From positions 1-36,447 of IMG/VR virus record IMGVR_UViG_3300009285_001594: 36,447 nucleotides of DNA; one strand, given 5' to 3'. Of the stretch, positions 30,807-36,447 are shown piece by piece (within the stretch, counting starts at the first letter, position 1; each line of letters begins with the position of its first letter). The notes beneath the pieces were generated by a model. It saw only the letters and a program-made list of their open reading frames with translations, did no database searches and was not told where the DNA came from. The DNA comes from a virus. A program made the translations under genes and the position numbers.

Positions 30807-30893
30807 GAGAGACACGATGGATATGAAGATAAAAATGCGCTATAAAATAAAATCACTGTGTCTCTCGCTCCTAGAAATCGTGAACCGCGATTT
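30807..30893 (-). promoter_or_regulatory. Structured leader RNA upstream of the terminator
   Basis: Two further inverted repeats lie between the promoter and terminator: AAATCG/CGATTT (30875-30880 and 30888-30893) and GAGAGACAC/GTGTCTCTC (30807-30815 and 30858-30866), the latter closing a 42-nt loop. With the terminator stem they form a nested leader of about 140 nt before the primase. It does not match a riboswitch class that I recognise. Confidence 0.5.
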
Positions 30894-30898
30894 CGTTT

Positions 30899-30927
30899 AT
30901 TTTATTATTTTATCAGCGCTTTGTCAA
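30899..30927 (-). promoter_or_regulatory. Strong promoter of the replication operon
   Basis: TTGACA (30927-30922), a 17-bp spacer and TAAAAT (30904-30899) lie on the minus strand. The -35 is inside the last codons of the XRE gene. A GCGCTT/AAGCGC inverted repeat (30916-30921 and 30926-30931) surrounds the -35 and might act as an operator. The predicted start is near 30892. Confidence 0.75.
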
Positions 30928-31212
30928 GCGCACTTCGTTCCGTGCCGGCGCTTCGCCGTCAAGACTTCGCCTCAAAAACCCCTTCACATCGAGAAGGTTT
31001 GTTTTTTCGTGTTGGATCAGCGCCCAGGCCATAGTCACTTCCATCCATAGATGGAAGCAAATTTTAACCAGTTTTTTTTCGTTCGGATAGTCTCGGCCTT
31101 TGAGCATCCGATTAAGGCTTGGCGCCGATATTCCTATTTTTCTGGCCGCTGCTCGCTGGCTCATCCCGCTCTCGGCGAGAGCTTTTTTCAGATATTCGCT
31201 GAAAGTTACCAT
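30913..31212 (-). CDS. XRE-family regulator
   Basis: The 99-residue protein has a helix-turn-helix at about residues 14-40: LAESGMSQRAAARKIGISAPSLNRML, then KGRDYPNEKKLVKICFHL. This is a Cro/C1-like pattern. The short C-terminal part (after residue 60) includes a hydrophobic stretch TMAWALIQH and a basic tail. GGAGGATGAAATAG precedes the ATG. Its stop codon is in the primase promoter, so binding near its own end could switch the replication operon. It is the second of the HTH proteins in this early region. DNA target is not known. Confidence 0.85.
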   Translation of the reverse strand: MVTFSEYLKKALAESGMSQRAAARKIGISAPSLNRMLKGRDYPNEKKLVKICFHLWMEVTMAWALIQHEKTNLLDVKGFLRRSLDGEAPARNEVRLTKR

Positions 31213-31242
31213 TCTATTTCATCCTCCTCGTAATAAATTTTT

Positions 31243-31491
31243 TTATCGTAATCTGGCGTTGGCTGTATCCAGCGCCCACAGTTCAATGTCCAACATGTCC
31301 GCCAGGGTGAAATATTTGCAGGCGGGCGTAAATGGAAGATCTTTTATTTTCTCATACAGCATCACGAGCTGCTCTGTGGTGGCGGATTCCGTCCACGCTC
31401 TCAGTTTGCGGCAGTCTTCGCCGGTCGCATACGGCGGCAATTTATCGAATATCAGAGTTTGGTATCCGGCTCGTGACAGCGTAATTTTCAT
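31243..31491 (-). CDS. Small protein of 82 residues, unknown
   Basis: The product starts MKITLSRAGYQTLIFDKLPPYATGEDCRKLRAWTESA. It contains helices around TTEQLVMLYEKIKDLPFTPACKYFTLADMLDIELWAL. Two cysteines, no signal peptide and no membrane segment are seen. ATG at 31491 overlaps the stop of the upstream Cys-rich gene (ATGA), so this start is preferred over an upstream one. Coupled to that gene, it may be a partner protein. Family is not recognised; a small DNA-binding or regulator protein is possible because of the early-operon position. Confidence 0.6.
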   Translation of the reverse strand: MKITLSRAGYQTLIFDKLPPYATGEDCRKLRAWTESATTEQLVMLYEKIKDLPFTPACKYFTLADMLDIELWALDTANARLR

Positions 31492-31652
31492 GATTGCGAC
31501 TCCCAGACCTCGCACGTGCCGCACTGATTTGTTTTGAACGTTATGCCGAAACTGCGGCAATATTGGCATTCGATTAATCCGATATAATTGTCACCGCTCC
31601 AGTGGCAATTATCGCAACGGTGGTCAGGGATAACCCTGGCTGTGAAGCTCAT
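31488..31652 (-). CDS. Small zinc-ribbon-like protein
   Basis: A start at 31652 (MSFTARVIPDHRCDNC) is preferred because GGAGG lies 10 nt upstream; the longer form at 31703 lacks a Shine-Dalgarno and overlaps the palindrome at 31697-31714. The 54-residue product has three cysteine pairs (CDNC, CQYC, CGTC). Such spacing suggests a double zinc ribbon or rubredoxin-like metal site. It is followed by the next gene through an ATGA overlap. Small zinc ribbon proteins of phages often bind nucleic acids or modify host RNA polymerase, but this is speculation here. Confidence 0.6.
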   Translation of the reverse strand: MSFTARVIPDHRCDNCHWSGDNYIGLIECQYCRSFGITFKTNQCGTCEVWESQS

Positions 31653-31696
31653 TGATCGCTTGGCCTCCGTAACTGTATGAGGGAGGTTTTTTTTCG

Positions 31697-31714
31697 CTTG
31701 CATGTATCTGCAAG
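31697..31714. repeat. Operator-like inverted repeat CTTGCA-N6-TGCAAG
   Basis: CTTGCA (31697-31702) and TGCAAG (31709-31714) are perfect arms spaced by 6 nt. It lies in the 150-bp gap between the zinc-ribbon gene and the small HTH gene, near a TAAAAT box on the minus strand. No other gene is seen in 31704-31858. Spacing suits a dimeric repressor. Confidence 0.45.
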
Positions 31715-31815
31715 TATTTTATTAAATTCTAGTATATTCACAGTATCTCCATTATGCTAGACAACCGAGCGCCGTACTGCCATGCGAGAAATGAAAACAA
31801 AAAAAAGTCGCTTAA

Positions 31816-31829
31816 CTCGCCTTGGCGAG
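31816..31829 (-). terminator. Terminator-like hairpin after the 78-residue gene
   Basis: CTCGCC (31816-31821) and GGCGAG (31824-31829) form a 6-bp stem with a 2-nt loop, followed on the minus strand by TTAAGCGACTTTTTTTT. The U-tract starts 9 nt after the stem, which weakens the call. A second GC hairpin at about 31836-31850 is also present. Confidence 0.4.
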
Positions 31830-31858
31830 CTGGGGTTCGGGTCGCCCGGAAGGTTTTT

Positions 31859-32095
31859 TTATTTCAGTTTTTTCGGTCCTTGCTTCAGGAGTATTTTCAT
31901 TTTTGGGCTGATTTTTAGGTTGTTAATAATTGTATTCCGATCTGCTCCGCATGCCTCGCAAATACACTCAAAACTCAGGTCGCCTCCGCTCCGGCCCTGG
32001 AACCATGCTATCGCATCATCCCGCTCGGATGGTAGCTCTAGATCGTCGGCGGCGCGTCTGACGATTGCGCCCAAGAGAGAAATTTCTTCAGTCAT
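31859..32095 (-). CDS. Small acidic protein, unknown (possible HTH)
   Basis: The 78-residue product starts MTEEISLLGAIVRRAADDLELPSERDDAIAWFQGRSGG. The middle has ECICEACGADRNTIINNLKIS, in which GADRNTIINNL resembles a recognition helix. The tail is basic. Start and stop overlap with the upstream XRE gene by ATGA, so it is a translational partner of that regulator. Two cysteines lie in a CxxxC arrangement with another upstream. No known family is recognised. It may be an antirepressor or a small DNA-binding protein. Confidence 0.5.
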   Translation of the reverse strand: MTEEISLLGAIVRRAADDLELPSERDDAIAWFQGRSGGDLSFECICEACGADRNTIINNLKISPKMKILLKQGPKKLK

Positions 32096-32354
32096 GATCC
32101 GCCTCCGCCAACCATTTTGCCCAGCTCGAAAAAATTTTCTCTATTTTGCAGTCCATAAAGACTGCGATTTTTTTTAGCGACCGCTGCGACGGTTGCCCTC
32201 CGTTGCACCAATTGTTGATGGTGATTGGCGTAACGCCGATTTTTCGGCCGAACTCAGCCAGGCTAATTTTTTTCTGCCTGACGTAACATCGTATTGGGCA
32301 AGCCGCAGCCCATTTTTTTTTGGCCTTGTCTATATCTGTCCGTTTTTTACCCAT
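32088..32354 (-). CDS. XRE/HTH regulator
   Basis: The 88-residue protein has a helix-turn-helix at about residues 30-55: KKISLAEFGRKIGVTPITINNWCNGG, then QPSQRSLKKIAVFMDCKIEKIF. The N-terminal segment MGKKRTDIDKAKKKWAAACPIRCYVR is basic. The Shine-Dalgarno is weak and a large inverted repeat lies upstream. It is coupled with the following 78-residue gene. Two Cys residues in the N-terminal part (ACPIRC) are unusual for this family. A Cro- or CI-like switch role with the other HTH proteins is inferred. Confidence 0.8.
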   Translation of the reverse strand: MGKKRTDIDKAKKKWAAACPIRCYVRQKKISLAEFGRKIGVTPITINNWCNGGQPSQRSLKKIAVFMDCKIEKIFSSWAKWLAEADHD

Positions 32355-32375
32355 TTTAAGCCGCTTTCGTGGGAT

Positions 32376-32406
32376 AAGCCCGCTTTTGCCTGCGCTAAAC
32401 GGGCTT
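32376..32406. repeat. Inverted repeat AAGCCCG-N17-CGGGCTT
   Basis: AAGCCCG (32376-32382) and CGGGCTT (32400-32406) are perfect 7-bp arms around a 17-nt loop. It lies between the SbcC-like gene and the XRE gene. No U-tract follows on the minus strand, so it is more likely a mRNA stem or operator than a terminator. Confidence 0.45.
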
Positions 32407-32416
32407 GGTTAAACAG

Positions 32417-33664
32417 TTAATTTCTAGTCTTGATTTCGCCTTCCTCGATATAGAAACCGACGCCTGCTTCATTGGCGACGGCCTCCACCCAGACCTGAAA
32501 ATCCTTTTCCTCTGCCATTTTAGCAACAGCAGTCATGCTATCCGCATCCAGGAGCGACCCGTCTTTCACGCTCATAACTCGGAGACCGGGGTTGAGCGCC
32601 ATCCCAATAGCCAGTCCGATGCGCCATTTTTCGGCCTGCGAAAGTTGTTTTATCGGGATGCCATTAAAATCGACACCGGCGTCGGTCAGCGCCAAGCCGG
32701 CGATAGGCATTTTGGCCGATTTGATAAGCTCGCCCTTGGCGATTTCGGTTCGGGTTATTTCATCAGTCATGCTCTGGCTTTGCAGTTCAGCGTCGCCAAG
32801 TTCCCCTTGAAACCGCTGTTTTTCTTGGTATTTAGCGACAAGCTTATTTTGCTCAAGAGCATGACTGATTCGCTGGTTGATCGCTGCCATATCAATCCGA
32901 GCAATTTTGGTATCAGTGATGGCTTTCAAGGAACTTGTGAGCATTGATTTTTTTATTTCAAGTGCAGCAATTTCCTGCTTTAACTGCTCAATGCGTTGAT
33001 CACAGATGACCATTTTATCTTGGTATTCCAGCGATTTTTGTTCCATTAAATTGGTATAGTCATTCTTTTGATGGGCGTCATTTAGTTCCATCTGAAGAGC
33101 GCTTATGTCAACGGCGGCCTCAGGGCAAGCCGCAGGCAACTGAATAGAATCCGTCTGGGCTTTTAGCCGTTTAACGTCCCGATTAATTGCCGTTCGCTCA
33201 TCATAGGCAGCCTTGCGCTGCGCTTCAAGCTCATCCCATTGCGTCTCGATGCCGAGCAGCCCTTTCAGCGTTTTAGCCTGTTCAGCGTGAGTCGCTTCTA
33301 TGAATTTTAGCGGGTCAAAGCTTAATTTGCCGACGAACCCATCCAAGAGAGCCTGGGGGCTTTTATAGATGGAATTATCCCGTTTATTTTCAACGATCAA
33401 TTTGCTTTTTCCATCGGCCTCGATAGTCTGGATGACCAGCATGTCGCCGAGGTCAATCCGTATGCTCCCAAAGGCTTCACCGGCGCGCACCGGTTTTTCC
33501 TCATGCGCACCCTTGCCACCGAGCGCGTACATGATAGCGTCAATTACGCTGGTTTTTCCAGCTCCATTTTTGCCGGTTAGCATTACAATATTTCCGGCGG
33601 GAGTAATATCAACGGCTTTGAGTCCTTTGATATTATTGATTTTTAAATTGATTATTTTGTACAT
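32417..33664 (-). CDS. SbcC/Rad50-like ATPase (AAA_23 type)
   Basis: The 415-residue protein is a short SMC/Rad50-like ATPase. The start IINLKINNIKGLKAVDI and GKNGAGKTSVIDAIMYAL carry Walker A (GKNGAGKT, residues 31-38). A coiled coil follows at about 165-290 with Gln/Glu/Lys/Leu heptads. The C-terminal part holds LSQAEKWRIGLAIGMAL, the ABC signature, and a late Walker B-like strand. Such proteins hold or open DNA ends for a partner nuclease; no SbcD-like phosphoesterase gene is seen in this window, but an ERCC4 nuclease is. GAGAAG lies before the ATG. Likely function is recombination or DNA-end processing. Confidence 0.85.
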   Translation of the reverse strand: MYKIINLKINNIKGLKAVDITPAGNIVMLTGKNGAGKTSVIDAIMYALGGKGAHEEKPVRAGEAFGSIRIDLGDMLVIQTIEADGKSKLIVENKRDNSIYKSPQALLDGFVGKLSFDPLKFIEATHAEQAKTLKGLLGIETQWDELEAQRKAAYDERTAINRDVKRLKAQTDSIQLPAACPEAAVDISALQMELNDAHQKNDYTNLMEQKSLEYQDKMVICDQRIEQLKQEIAALEIKKSMLTSSLKAITDTKIARIDMAAINQRISHALEQNKLVAKYQEKQRFQGELGDAELQSQSMTDEITRTEIAKGELIKSAKMPIAGLALTDAGVDFNGIPIKQLSQAEKWRIGLAIGMALNPGLRVMSVKDGSLLDADSMTAVAKMAEEKDFQVWVEAVANEAGVGFYIEEGEIKTRN

Positions 33665-33683
33665 ATTACTTCTCGGTTGATTG

Positions 33684-33956
33684 TTATAAGCTCCCCGGAT
33701 GTGGGGGCTCGTTCATTTGCATAACCAGCGACCGGGGTCGCCTTGCGACATCCCGTTGGCAGGCGTGTTCCTCGCACCGGTACTCAGTATCGCCGTCTGT
33801 GAGGGCGACATAGAACTCGCCCTCCTCGGTACAGCCGCGAACGGCGCAAATTTGCATATCGGACTGCGCCAGACGTTCCGCTTCACACTCGCCGCTTTCC
33901 ACGCAGCCGAAGCAGCTGCGGGGCAGTTCCTCGTATCCATGCTTACAAGTTGTCAT
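33684..33956 (-). CDS. Cys-rich zinc-binding protein
   Basis: The 90-residue product has a run of cysteines: TTCKHGYEELPRSCFGCVESGECEAE in the first 30 residues and QICAVRGCTEEGEF, YRCEEHACQRD later. Two four-Cys/His clusters may bind zinc. The first ten residues (CKHGYEELPRSCFGC) resemble short zinc ribbon/HNH-like knuckles found in many phage early genes. AGGAG lies before the ATG and start and stop codons overlap with the gene upstream. Function is not known; nucleic acid binding is the general inference. Confidence 0.6.
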   Translation of the reverse strand: MTTCKHGYEELPRSCFGCVESGECEAERLAQSDMQICAVRGCTEEGEFYVALTDGDTEYRCEEHACQRDVARRPRSLVMQMNEPPHPGSL

Positions 33957-34222
33957 TATTTTGGTCTCCTATTGGTGTAATTGCCGTTGGCGTCGAACCC
34001 GTCGGTGTGTTCGGCGGTCGCCGAGTGGAGTATGGTGTGCATGCGTCCAGCGGCGTCCTGATATTGGCGACGGATTGTTTTTAACGGTTTCATCGTCTGT
34101 TTGCGCATGAAAGCCACTGCAGCGGCTTTCGATTCGAATACCTCTGAAACTCCAAACGGTGTGCCGTCGTCGCCTTCGACGCGCCAATCACCATTTTCTT
34201 TGTCTTGGTATAAAAACATCAT
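33956..34222 (-). CDS. Small protein of 88 residues, unknown
   Basis: The product begins MMFLYQDKENGDWRVEGDDGTPFGVSEVFESKAAAVAFMRKQTMK and ends with HTDGFDANGNYTNRRPK. The first half suggests a small beta-sheet (strand-turn-strand, then a helix with KAAAVAFMRK), similar in look to DUF2188-type proteins. No cysteine is present. AAAGGAAAAA lies before ATGATG. It sits between the Sak4-like and Cys-rich genes in the early operon. The family match is tentative. Confidence 0.55.
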   Translation of the reverse strand: MMFLYQDKENGDWRVEGDDGTPFGVSEVFESKAAAVAFMRKQTMKPLKTIRRQYQDAAGRMHTILHSATAEHTDGFDANGNYTNRRPK

Positions 34223-34240
34223 TTTTTCCTTTACATTTCC

Positions 34241-35272
34241 CTACAGTTTCGGCCCGGTTTCGTACTGGAGAGCTGCCCACAGCGCTTCCTTCATCCCCTC
34301 TGTGCACTGTGCCAGCGGGGTGCCGTTGCAGTGAGCACGCACCAGGTCATTGCGTTTTGCCTCTGGCAACTCGGCCAGGAGGCGCATAATCTCAACGTCG
34401 GTCACCGGTTCCGGTGCCGGCTCTGGCGCTGGAGCAGCTGGAGTGTGAATATCGATATATGAACGAAGCGCCTTGCCCTGCTCAATCATTTCCGATTCAG
34501 TGGCAGGCTCGGTCTCGCTGGGTGTGTAGCCCAGCTCAATCGCCTGAGCGAGGCGCTGGCTATACGCGGCCAGAATGCGGGGGCTGATGGCTGAGATCGC
34601 CGTCGGCGAGGCCGGAAAATATTTAGCCAGTTCATCATACCGAAGCGGTATCCACTCAGGGAGCCGCCCCGTACGGTCGCCGGCCTCGAATGCGCCGGCT
34701 GGCTGGCAATAGAGTCGACGTCCCAGTTTTTCTAGGCACGCATAGCCTATGATGGTGCTGGAGCCGGTGATAAACTCACGCGCCTTCCCCGACAATGACG
34801 GCACGGTTTTCGTCCGTTTTTTCGTGCCATCATCGACCTCTCTGTCGCAGCTGTGGCTCGTCATCACCAGCCCGAATGGGCTGGTGATGAGCATGTTGAG
34901 GGCATCGCGAAACTCCCTCATGACCATGCTAAAGCCCTTGCCAAAACCCTGGTCGCCCTCGTAGTCGATGCCCGCTTTGCGGCAGTACCATTGCTGACAG
35001 TACAGCCAGGCATTGTCGATGGTGTCTATGATAATTGTTTCATAGAAATGCGTTTCGCTTAAAATATCATTGATGGCCCCGCGAAATTGGAGCCAGTTCG
35101 ACACAATGACTTTACTCGCCCGCAGGGCGACGAGTCCATTCTCAGTATCCAAAAATAAAGCTTTTGGAAACTGAGTGCAGAACGTGCTTTTCCCTATCTT
35201 CGGTTCTCCGTGTATTAATACTCGGAGCCGCCCCAGGTCGACCTGGGGCTCAGTTGGTTTTGTCGGTAACAT
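34241..35272 (-). CDS. RecA-like ATPase, Sak4-type
   Basis: The 343-residue protein is a single-domain RecA-like ATPase. Walker A is GEPKIGKS (residues 22-29) and the Walker B aspartate is D83 in ETIIIDTIDNAW. Later FGLVMTSHSC is the strand with a conserved His/Ser, typical of Sak4-type phage ATPases. The C-terminal third is Pro/Glu-rich (about 265-310: PAAPAPEPAPEPVTDVEI) and then has a helix pair. Sak4 proteins are single-strand annealing/recombination factors that act with an SSB. AAAGGAAAAAAAC lies before the ATG. No SSB gene was found in this window. Confidence 0.85.
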   Translation of the reverse strand: MLPTKPTEPQVDLGRLRVLIHGEPKIGKSTFCTQFPKALFLDTENGLVALRASKVIVSNWLQFRGAINDILSETHFYETIIIDTIDNAWLYCQQWYCRKAGIDYEGDQGFGKGFSMVMREFRDALNMLITSPFGLVMTSHSCDREVDDGTKKRTKTVPSLSGKAREFITGSSTIIGYACLEKLGRRLYCQPAGAFEAGDRTGRLPEWIPLRYDELAKYFPASPTAISAISPRILAAYSQRLAQAIELGYTPSETEPATESEMIEQGKALRSYIDIHTPAAPAPEPAPEPVTDVEIMRLLAELPEAKRNDLVRAHCNGTPLAQCTEGMKEALWAALQYETGPKL

Positions 35273-35298
35273 AGTTTTTTTCCTTTGAGTTTGTGGCG

Positions 35299-35556
35299 TT
35301 AATAGTTCTCAATCCGCTCCAACCAGCGCAGAACGTCGATGGCAGTTAAGTCACCCCAACGGCCTGCATTCCGTTGGCCGGTAAAAAAAACAATCAAAAA
35401 TTGAGGAGATCCGTCTTCCCATTGCTCGGGACATTCATCCAGTAGCCGATCGGTATCTTCGACAATGTTCGTTGGCGTGATTGCCTTGGGGAAAAAGCCA
35501 GGCCAGGGCTTGTACCCCGGCCGGCGCTGATCAGCATCCGCACCGAGATTTATCAC
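35299..35556 (-). CDS. Small protein of 85 residues, unknown (GTG start)
   Basis: A GTG at 35556 is the only good start of this frame; it overlaps the end of the preceding gene by 26 bp. The product contains GYKPWPGFFPKAITPTNIV and DRLLDECPEQWEDGSP, then FLIVFFTGQRNAGRWGDLTAIDVLRWLERI. The region GYKPWPGFFPKAITPT is encoded by a 35-bp-plus DNA repeat that also occurs at 35792-35848. No known domain is recognised. The tail is amphipathic and may be a helix. Its early-operon place suggests a host-takeover or replication helper, as a guess. Confidence 0.5.
   Translation of the reverse strand: MINLGADADQRRPGYKPWPGFFPKAITPTNIVEDTDRLLDECPEQWEDGSPQFLIVFFTGQRNAGRWGDLTAIDVLRWLERIENY
35470..35524. repeat. 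Direct repeat copy 1 (inside the 85-residue gene)
   Basis: The first 35 bp (35470-35504) are identical to 35792-35826, and similarity continues for about 20 bp with few changes. In this copy the DNA encodes GYKPWPGFFPKAITPT. The second copy reads the same in frame (GFKPRPGFFPKAITPT) but has no start codon. Confidence 0.8.
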
Positions 35557-35737
35557 GAATGCTATTTACCCAATCCTCGTAATTCTGTGGATCATCCATA
35601 GTATCCATATCAGAATAATCAAAATCAGCATCGTCAGCATCGTCAGCATCAATCTGCGATGCGTCGTTAGCTGCATCAAGCTGTCCCGCTCGGGCAGATG
35701 CATTGTTTCGTCTTATAATTTCTAATGTACTTCTCAT
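35531..35737 (-). CDS. Small acidic protein with DAD repeats, unknown
   Basis: The 68-residue product starts MRSTLEIIRRNNASARAGQ and contains an acidic stretch of DAD repeats encoded by a 9-bp unit repeated almost three times (35626-35650). GGAGAAACCA precedes the ATG. The frame is open upstream as far as the stop codon of the 100-residue gene, and the upstream part encodes GFKPRPGFFPKAITPT, the paralog of the next gene's N-terminus, with no ATG, GTG or TTG. So this gene may be a truncated relative. An acidic DNA-mimic is possible but speculative. Confidence 0.5.
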   Translation of the reverse strand: MRSTLEIIRRNNASARAGQLDAANDASQIDADDADDADFDYSDMDTMDDPQNYEDWVNSIRDKSRCGC

Positions 35738-35791
35738 TGGTTTCTCCGTGTGTCTCCTTTTGTACCGTTTTTCGGCGGTGTTTATGATCTC

Positions 35792-35848
35792 CGTTGGCGT
35801 GATTGCCTTGGGGAAAAAGCCAGGCCGGGGCTTGAACCCGGCCGCCGG
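35792..35848. repeat. Direct repeat copy 2 (in front of the 68-residue gene)
   Basis: This copy shares 35 identical base pairs with 35470-35504 and more in the flank. It lies between two early genes and partly overlaps the T-arm-like fold at 35818-35863. Confidence 0.8.
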
Positions 35849-35863
35849 CCTGACCGGCTGGCT
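35818..35863 (-). ncRNA. Compact T-arm-like RNA fold, uncertain
   Basis: On the minus strand AGCCAG (35863-35858) can pair with CTGGCT (35823-35818). Between them lie a CCGG/CCGG hairpin and a 5-bp CCGGG/CCCGG stem with the 7-nt loop TTCAAGC, which fits the tRNA T-loop TTCRANY with the G53-C61 pair. A U-tract (TTTTT) follows. There is no D-arm, anticodon arm or CCA, so it is not a tRNA. It may be a tRNA-like element, a terminator or a former att sequence. Confidence 0.35.
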
Positions 35864-35866
35864 ATT

Positions 35867-36121
35867 TTAGACCTCAAGTCCTTTGCTGGCGCAAATCGCC
35901 AGCACCTGATTGAGGTTTAACCGCTGTCCAAATTGTCTAAAGCTTATCTTTGACCGGTTCCATTTACACGAAATATCAACTGTCCATTCAGTTAGGATTT
36001 CAAACTGATATATTTTTTCAGCGAAACCCTTAAATTCGCCTTCCAGACGACGCTCGTCTCGTCTCCGCATGTCGGCGGATGTCGCCGGTTTATAAATCCT
36101 AAAAAACTCTTTCGTTGTCAT
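35867..36121 (-). CDS. First early gene, small protein of 84 residues, unknown
   Basis: The start at 36121 (MTTKEFFRIYKPATSADMRRR) is favoured because GGAG lies 6 nt upstream; a longer form from 36169 would include MRKQPPPRGGTKTEKT. The product has a basic region DMRRRDERRLEGEF and a segment TEWTVDISCKWNRSKISFRQFGQRLNLNQVLAICASKGLEV, which could be a small winged-helix or ribbon-helix fold. It is the first gene after the early promoter, a place often used for host-takeover or anti-defence proteins. No family is recognised. Confidence 0.55.
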   Translation of the reverse strand: MTTKEFFRIYKPATSADMRRRDERRLEGEFKGFAEKIYQFEILTEWTVDISCKWNRSKISFRQFGQRLNLNQVLAICASKGLEV

Positions 36122-36186
36122 CGTCTTCTCCGTTTTTGTGCCGCCTCTCGGCGGCGGTTGTTTTCTCATTCATTCTGTATGATCTA

Positions 36187-36217
36187 AATATATCATAAAA
36201 AAACTGCTTGTACAAGC
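36187..36217 (-). promoter_or_regulatory. Early promoter with palindromic operator GCTTGTACAAGC
   Basis: TTGTAC (36215-36210), a 17-bp spacer and TATATT (36192-36187) lie on the minus strand. A perfect 12-bp palindrome GCTTGTACAAGC (36206-36217) covers the -35. The predicted start lies about 60 nt before the ATG at 36121. The 280 bp to the right of this gene otherwise hold only this region and the partial plus-strand frame. Confidence 0.65.
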
Positions 36218-36294
36218 GCAAATTTGATGGTGAATTATTCAGTAGTTTCAAGCGTCATCTAAATAAAAAAGTTTATTTAAAACAGCAGCGATTA

Positions 36295-36447
36295 ATGCTC
36301 GCCCCTAGCGGCGGGCGGGTCACAAAAAAAAAGCCAAAAAAAATTTTTTTGAAAGTTTTTTTTGGAAGGAGAAAAACAACAACCGCCAGCAAGCTTGCAA
36401 AATACTATAAGAAAAAAGGATTGAAAGTTGCTCTTGTACAAACTGAT
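36295..36447 (+). pseudogene. Partial SRP54/Ffh-like G-domain reading frame, probably damaged, cut by the window end
   Basis: This is the only plus-strand frame with family resemblance. From the ATG at 36295 it is open to the window edge (51 codons). It includes KPKKIFLKVFFGRRKTTTA, then SKLAKYYKKKGLKVALVQTD. SRP54/Ffh proteins have KPxKIL-hydrophobic-GxxGxGKTTTA-xKLAxYYKKxG-x-KVxLVxxD at this place. Here the P-loop glycine is replaced (GRRKTTT), and the upstream homopolymer runs suggest indels. The likeness is by eye. It may be host DNA at an integration or assembly junction. Confidence 0.5.

Noticed and set aside
30751-31050. Plus-strand frame in the primase leader
   Set aside because: It runs over the promoter, terminator stem and the XRE gene on the other strand; no start signal or family.
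35818-35863. tRNA gene
   Set aside because: The T-arm fits but the D-arm, anticodon arm and CCA are missing; it is listed only as an uncertain fold.
1-36447. Terminal direct repeats or circular overlap
   Set aside because: Both ends contain TCACAAAAAA-like sequence, but only in A-rich low-complexity context; no long identity is seen.

Overview
The window looks like an almost complete genome of a tailed bacteriophage with a long non-contractile (siphovirus-type) tail. Every confident gene is on the minus strand, so transcription runs from the right end (about 36.2 kb) to the left end (about 0.1 kb). A bacterial host is indicated by sigma70-type promoters (TTGACA, 17 bp, TATAGT at 22326-22354; TTGACA, 17 bp, TAAAAT at 30899-30927), Shine-Dalgarno sites, Sec signal peptides, intrinsic terminators and an NlpC/P60 cell-wall peptidase. 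I cannot name the host phylum. The Thr-Pro repeat linkers and one C-terminal domain recall secreted proteins of uncultured environmental lineages, which is only a weak hint. I see no integrase, transposase, tRNA or CRISPR array, so lysogeny is not shown, although there are several XRE-type regulators.

Layout in the direction of transcription. (1) 36.2-30.9 kb, early region: a promoter with a palindromic operator, small unknown proteins, a RecA/Sak4-like ATPase, Cys-rich small proteins, an SbcC/Rad50-like ATPase, and HTH proteins. (2) 30.9-27.5 kb, replication: a strong promoter, a structured leader that ends in an intrinsic terminator, a fused CHC2/Toprim primase plus P-loop helicase, then a 450-bp non-coding tract that looks like an iteron origin. 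(3) 27.4-22.4 kb, DNA processing and packaging: ERCC4 nuclease, probable small terminase, radical SAM enzyme, Dam methylase, an AT-rich orphan gene, large terminase. (4) 22.3-17.6 kb, Mu-like head module: portal fused to a MuF domain, protease/scaffold, decoration-like protein, gpT-type major capsid, FluMu-N-like protein. (5) 17.6-13.0 kb: four consecutive genes whose products all begin with Sec signal peptides, three of them carrying Thr-Pro repeat linkers. (6) 13.0-5.3 kb, connector and tail: XhlA-like protein, gp36, gpG-like and gp37-like proteins, tail tube, tail assembly chaperones joined by a -1 frameshift at A AAA AAC, tape measure, receptor-type modules. (7) 5.7-1.6 kb, tail tip and lysis: distal tail, hub and NlpC/P60 in the order known from gene transfer agents, then a Cys-rich protein and a holin-like protein. 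(8) 1.5-0.1 kb: a SLOG (DUF2493) protein, a phosphoribosyltransferase, an XRE repressor and a final terminator.

The most unusual parts are the signal-peptide cassette inside the structural operon, the SLOG plus phosphoribosyltransferase pair, the origin-like repeat tract, the attenuator-like leader of the primase gene, and a near-identical operator shared by the late promoter and the repressor gene's upstream region. The last 150 bp hold a plus-strand reading frame resembling an SRP54/Ffh G domain with a damaged P-loop; it may be host DNA at a junction, or an assembly chimera.
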